A DNA stretch of 64,000 nt, taken from Papaver somniferum (Eukaryota > Streptophyta > Magnoliopsida > Ranunculales > Papaveraceae). Location of the stretch: assembly GCF_003573695.1 (NCBI RefSeq), contig NC_039360.1, forward strand, positions 121,978,336 through 122,042,335. Reading direction: 5' to 3'. The notes below the pieces were generated by a model. The model had not been told where the DNA came from and ran no database searches. It saw nothing but the letters and a program-made list of their open reading frames with translations. Of this stretch, positions 59,813 through 64,000 are shown piece after piece (the stretch's first letter is position 1; each line of letters starts with the position of its first letter). The position numbers were made by a program, and so were the translations under genes.

Positions 59813-60193
59813 AATATCAGACTAACGTGCCCAGCAAACAACACTGTTAATACTACGGTACTAGACATACGGTCTCCGAACGTGTTCGATAACAAATACT
59901 ACGTGGATCTCATGAACAGACAAGGTCTATTCACTTCCGATCAAGATCTGTACACGGATAGTAGAACCCGACCCATTGTGACTAGCTATGCTATCAACCA
60001 GACTTTGTTTTTTGAGAGGTTCGTGTTCTCTATGATTAAGATGGGCCAGCTCAATGTGTCGACTGGTAGTCAAGGAGAGATTCGAGCAAACTGCTCCGTC
60101 CGAAACCCTACCAGGAGCTCTTCATATTTATCATCTGTGGTTGACGATAATGAACAATAGGAAGTTGTAGAAGGTGAAAGTGCTGCATTTTGA

Positions 60194-61019
60194 GTACATA
60201 CAGCTAGTTTAATTATATTACATGATTTTGAACCTTTAAGCTAGCTAGCTAGCCAGCTTGCTATACCTAGCTGTTGGTCTATACATGTTGCTATCCATTT
60301 ATAAATGTAATGAAATAAAAGCTACAATTCTTGTTATATCATACCCTAGTTAGCAATTCGGAAAATGATTCGCGAATTATTACGTATTGATCGTTCCCGA
60401 ACAATTCGCCAGTCCTAATAGCATTCTGCGTCCTTAGTACGCGCATGAAGATGAACTTCAGTATTTAATTAAAAAGCTTCATATAATTTGAAGGAAGAGA
60501 AAGCAAAAACATTTAATTGAAGCAAGACATTTATTTTTGTCCTCTCCATATATGTCCGTTGATAACCATCACTAAATCCTGTCACTTCTAACCAGTAACC
60601 ACTGAATATGTGACTTTATATAACTCGATGATATTGGTAAAAATGTTTAAAACAACGTTTTCCCCAAAAGATGTTAGATTGCGAGCTGTTCCCTTTCATG
60701 TCAATCAACATTGATATGCTGCTCCACAGAAATAAAACGCTAATAACTATTATAACGACAGCACAACAACTAATTAAAATGTTCTTCTAAGCAAATATCG
60801 TTGACGCAAAAAAAAAAAAATTAAAAAACGATACTTTTCAGATTATCTTTTGGTGGTAATGGATTTTTTATGTTTCCATGAGCAAATATCTTACTGCATC
60901 TTTGTAACATTCATTTATGTTTGAAAATTGTTTTTGATACATCTTCCTTTTCAAGGCACTGCGGGAGTAGTTACTAGCATGAAAGTCATCATGGGATCTT
61001 TTGGGGACATTTCCATTCC
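60194..61019. other. PRX-B 3' flank and spacer
   Basis: Includes an AGCTAGCTAGCTAGCCAGCTTGC-like tract at about 60239 (shared in style with the PRX-C 3' end) and an A-run at 60810. No gene seen. Confidence 0.35.
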
Positions 61020-61022
61020 TAA

Positions 61023-61527
61023 GACTGGGTCTAATGGTCCTCGAGGATTCAAGCTGAATCCTGGAACCACGTCAGCAAAACGCTTTACCTAGCCGCAGTG
61101 ATAACCCAGGATCCGGCATTGGAACGCCTTTAGAATTGGCGCGACACGCCATTAGAAATTGCGTACCATTGAAATAAGAGCACCAGGTCAATGGAAATTC
61201 AACATTCAAAGTCAAAACGCCGTTTGAAATGGCGTAGGATGCCATTTCAAATGGCTTATCATTAATAGCCTTTAGATCTCCAATAAGATTATGAATCCAA
61301 CGGTCTATATGATAGTGAATTTGAATTTTTATAAAATAGTGACAAAACGCCATTTGTAACAGCGTATGATGCTTTTTTGGTACGCCATTTCTAATGGCGT
61401 GACTGGATTGCACCCAGATTAGATCCAAGCAATCACTTGGATCAATTAGGAATCAGACTAACAATGACACATTAGACCACGCTTTTTCATCCAAATCCTG
61501 GATCTTGGAGTACCATTAGACTAAGTC
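61023..61527. mobile_element. Tourist-like MITE, TSD TAA
   Basis: Ends are GACTGGGTCTAATGG and, reverse-complemented, GACTTAGTCTAATGG, with TAA on both sides (61020-61022, 61528-61530). The 505-bp interior carries alternating AACGCCATTT and AAATGGCGT motifs (at least eight) that can pair. Confidence 0.8.
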
Positions 61528-61691
61528 TAATGAAAAAGAGGCATTGATTGAATAAGACCATGTGGTAAGAATCAGATCCACTCATTCAAGAGAGAACACA
61601 TATATACGTACAGAAGTCAAATAATTGAAGGGTTTGGTTCTTTGTTTTTGTTTTTCTTGACAAAGAGAAGTCCATATTTCATTGAAACTAA

Positions 61692-62031
61692 CACCATGTT
61701 TGTTTACTCCTGACTCATCTGAGTCGTCTGGATCTGAATCATCTGGATCTGAGTGAAATCACCTGACTCATCTGGATCTGAGTCGATATGTTTGTTTTGA
61801 GACAGATCTGACTCATCTGACTCGGAAATAAGTGAGTCAGTGGTTTGGTCCCATGAGTCAGGGGTATTTTGTTACCTGACTCAGATGAGTCCGAGTCAGG
61901 GGTTATGTCTGAGTCAGCGGTCGAGTCAGATCTAACTCAAAATGGAAAACAAACGGTCTGACTGCTGACTCGGTCCGAGTCAGAGATTGACTCAGATTCA
62001 GACGCCGAGTCAGCTGCAAACAAACAAGTTC
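61692..62031. mobile_element. Tourist-like MITE rich in GACTCATCTGA motifs
   Basis: Ends are CACCATGTTTGTTT and, reverse-complemented, GAACTTGTTTGTTT, with TAA on both sides (61689-61691, 62032-62034). The interior repeats CTGACTCATCTG and its inverse GAGTCAG about fifteen times. GACTCA-type elements resemble bZIP sites (TGACTCA), but that is only resemblance. Confidence 0.7.
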
Positions 62032-62348
62032 TAAAAGTCACCCAAGAAATAAACATTTCAGAAGATAAATAAACTCGTTTTGTCAAAACATTTTGAAATT
62101 TGATGCTTATTAGTAGTTGGCGTTAGATTAGTAGGCGTCGGGAGGGAATAGTCTTATAAACGCCTAATTAAAGGAGGTATTATCTCCTACGTTTTTCTTC
62201 ACTAAATCGCAATCCGCCACCATGACTTATTGAGGCCATTGATGTCGACATAACTCATTTTATACCCACCCACTTTGGTGTATCCATTTGGGTTTTGCAT
62301 AAACAGGTAATCAATCACAAATCATCTGATGTCATCTTTTATTAACTT

Positions 62349-62360
62349 GTCTATATATAG
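62349..62360 (+). promoter_or_regulatory. TATA box of PRX-C
   Basis: TCTATATATAGA lies about 90 bp before the start codon. The aligned PRX-B promoter has lost this site. Confidence 0.65.
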
Positions 62361-62445
62361 AAGATTTATTTCCTTTCTGTTTTTGTACTGAGAAAGGAAA
62401 CCACAAGCAAATCCAGTTACTATCTACAAAAGTTGTTCATTCAAT

Positions 62446-63854
62446 ATGGCTTCTTCTTCATTTCTCCAAATGATGATGCTGCTAGTGTTTATCATTGCTT
62501 TTGGAACTAGTACTAGATCAGGAGTAGTGGTAGTTGACGCACAAACTTCACCACCAATAGCACCGGGACTGTCATTGATTTTCCATGAAACAAACTGTCC
62601 CAACTTGGAAACTATAATAAGAAACAGGCTCTGGACTATCTTCAACAATGATATTGCACAAGCTGCCGGCTTGCTCCGTCTTCACTTCCATGACTGCTTT
62701 GTTCAGGTAACCAATTACTACTATAATACTATATTTACTGTCCATTCATACATACTTAATATCGATTAATAGTAAGAACGATTTATTTTTTTACTCCTTT
62801 TAATGCTTCTAGCTGCATTGTGGTGTCATAAATGCCTACAGAGACTGATTAATTCTGGATCTGTTTATTGCGTGTGTTGTGCACCTTTAGTGATAAAACT
62901 ATTAATAGGTATGCATTAATGTGAACATGTAGGGCTGTGATGGATCAGTATTGTTGGATGGGTCTGCTAGTGGTCCGAGTGAGAAGAATGCGCCACCAAA
63001 CCTCTCACTCAAAGCAGAAGCGTTCCGGATCATTGAGGACCTTCGTGCCCGTGTTCATAGTGCTTGTGGCCGTATTGTCTCCTGCTCAGACATTGTTGCG
63101 ATCGCGGCCCGTGATTCCGTCTTCCTGGTATGTATACACTCGTACATGTACACAAAAAAAGAGTGGAATATTTTATGGATAATTAACAGATTTAAAAAAT
63201 TTAATGTTGCAGTCCGGAGGTCCATATTACAGAGTCCCGCTAGGTAGGCGAGATGGACTGACCTTTGCAACTCTGAATGCAACGCTTCAGAATCTGCCTC
63301 CTCCTTCAGCAAATGCCAGTGTACTCATCTCTGCCCTTGCAACTTTGAACCTCACAGCCACCGATCTGGTTGCACTCTCTGGGGGTCACACCATAGGTAT
63401 CGGGAGTTGTGGCTCCTTCGAAGATCGATTATACCCGACCCAAGATACTACTATGGACCAAACCTTTGCCAGAAACCTCAAACGAACATGTCCTGCACTC
63501 AACACCACCAATACTACGGTATTAGACATACGTACTCCAAACGTGTTCGATAACAGGTATTATGTGGATCTCATGAACCGACAAGGTCTGTTCACCTCGG
63601 ATCAAGATCTGTATACAGATAGCAGAACCCGACCCATTGTGACTAGCTACGCTGTTAACCAGTCTTTGTTTTTTGAGAGATTTGTGTTTTCGATGATTAA
63701 GATGGGACAATTAAGCGTATTAACTGGTAGTCAGGGAGAAATTCGGTCCAACTGCTCCGCCCGAAACCCTGCCAGCAGCTCATCGTACTTATCATCTGTG
63801 GTTGACATTGATGAAGAACAACAAGTAGTAGAGGGAGAAAGTGCTGCATTCTAA
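62446..63854 (+). CDS. Class III peroxidase PRX-C (3 exons)
   Basis: Exons are 62446-62706, 62933-63127 and 63213-63854, phase 0 GT-AG introns, giving 365 residues. It is a secretory haem peroxidase like PRX-A. The signal peptide covers residues 1 to about 33 (to VVVDAQT). Distal Arg78 and His82 are in [20 protein letters not shown], and proximal His211 is in LVALSGGHTIG. Cys positions of the family (CPNL, HDC, GCD, CGRIVSC, SCGSF, RTCP, NCSA) are present, enough for four disulphides. NXS/T glycosylation sites are frequent (NAT, NAS, NLT, NTT, NQS). The acidic tail SSVVDIDEEQQVVEGESAAF resembles a vacuolar-sorting extension. Exon layout is the same as in PRX-A, so the duplication postdates loss of the third intron. 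Confidence 0.93.
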
Positions 63855-64000
63855 TTTTATTTGCTAGGCTATTTTCTTAATATTACAAGATGTACGAGAA
63901 ATCGAATTAGTTCTATCAAGACTTAAAAGACTCCAGCTAGTGGCTATAGCCAGCTGCCTAGCTAGTGCTTATGTTGCTATCCATATATAATTAATGAAAT
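63855..64000 (+). other. PRX-C 3' UTR
   Basis: An AT-rich sequence with AGCTAGTGGCTATAGCCAGC and AATTAATGAAAT near the window end, which could hold the poly(A) signal region. Confidence 0.4.

Larger units (their letters stand above)
54461..60193 (+). pseudogene. Class III peroxidase PRX-B, broken by an insertion
   Basis: The copy is closest to PRX-C. Exon 1 (54461-54710) has lost 8 bp near 54541 relative to PRX-C, shifting the frame just after the signal peptide; downstream the correct frame still encodes CPNLETIIRNRL and [10 protein letters not shown]. Exon 2 (54842-55036) is intact. Exon 3 starts at 55133, has an in-frame TGA at 55208, keeps LVALSGGHTIGI, then shifts (SCGNSGG for SCGSFED). 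It stops at about 55402, where a ~4.4-kb insertion begins; the remainder resumes at about 59813 (LTCPANNTVNTTVLDI) and runs to the end, with another stop (EQ*) before the family tail GESAAF. It cannot make an active enzyme. Confidence 0.93.

Overview
This is nuclear DNA from a flowering plant, most likely a eudicot. The genes have GT-AG introns. The family content is plant-specific: class III peroxidases, a PUB-type U-box, RNase H-bearing L1 LINEs, MULE/hAT/Tourist elements, a TRIM and a plastid DNA insert. Species cannot be read from the window; a Ranunculales-like genome such as poppy would fit, but that is only an impression. The window is dominated by mobile DNA, and many insertions can be ordered from their target-site duplications (TSDs).

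Layout. 0-7.3 kb: a degenerate J-domain exon on the minus strand, a LINE 3' remnant, then stacked TIR elements (4275-5287 with a Tourist MITE inside; 5332-7228 with an inner element 5806-7172 that holds a truncated U-box E3 ligase gene). 7.3-9.7 kb: a short functional locus with a telo-box/TATA promoter, a candidate box C/D snoRNA, a two-exon PIG-Y homologue (GPI-anchor synthesis) and a ribosomal protein uL13/L13a fragment. 9.8-14.4 kb: a MULE with a 9-bp TSD, a plastid psbH-petB fragment split by a Tourist-like element, and a pogo/Tigger remnant. 14.8-17.3 kb: the LTR of a Ty3 element beginning TGTAACACCCC, itself carrying a solo LTR.

17.3-34.3 kb is one old minus-strand LINE. It is opened by a 1.5-kb solo LTR (18459-19949) and by a complete 13.5-kb LTR retrotransposon (20665-34203; 3.6-kb LTRs, TSD ATTGG). 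That element has a decayed gag, protease-like and integrase-like traces, no visible reverse transcriptase, and several dyad-symmetric tandem arrays in its LTRs. 35.6-36.3 kb holds an unrecognised acidic ORF with stops. 36.9-42.4 kb is a plus-strand LINE with endonuclease, RT and RNase H. 43-47 kb holds a short retroposon and two TIR elements full of inverted motifs.

47-64 kb is a tandem class III (secretory/vacuolar) peroxidase cluster of three co-oriented copies. PRX-A (47289-48911) and PRX-C (62446-63854) are intact three-exon genes. PRX-B (54461-60193) is a pseudogene with an 8-bp deletion, in-frame stops and a ~4.4-kb insertion that carries an array of TACATAT/ATATGTA palindromes. A TRIM and several MITEs sit in the introns and spacers.

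Only PIG-Y, the snoRNA, PRX-A and PRX-C look like working genes. No new defence or metabolic system is evident. The most unusual material is the palindrome-array insertion in PRX-B, the dyad arrays in the long LTRs, the captured U-box fragment and the acidic ORF.
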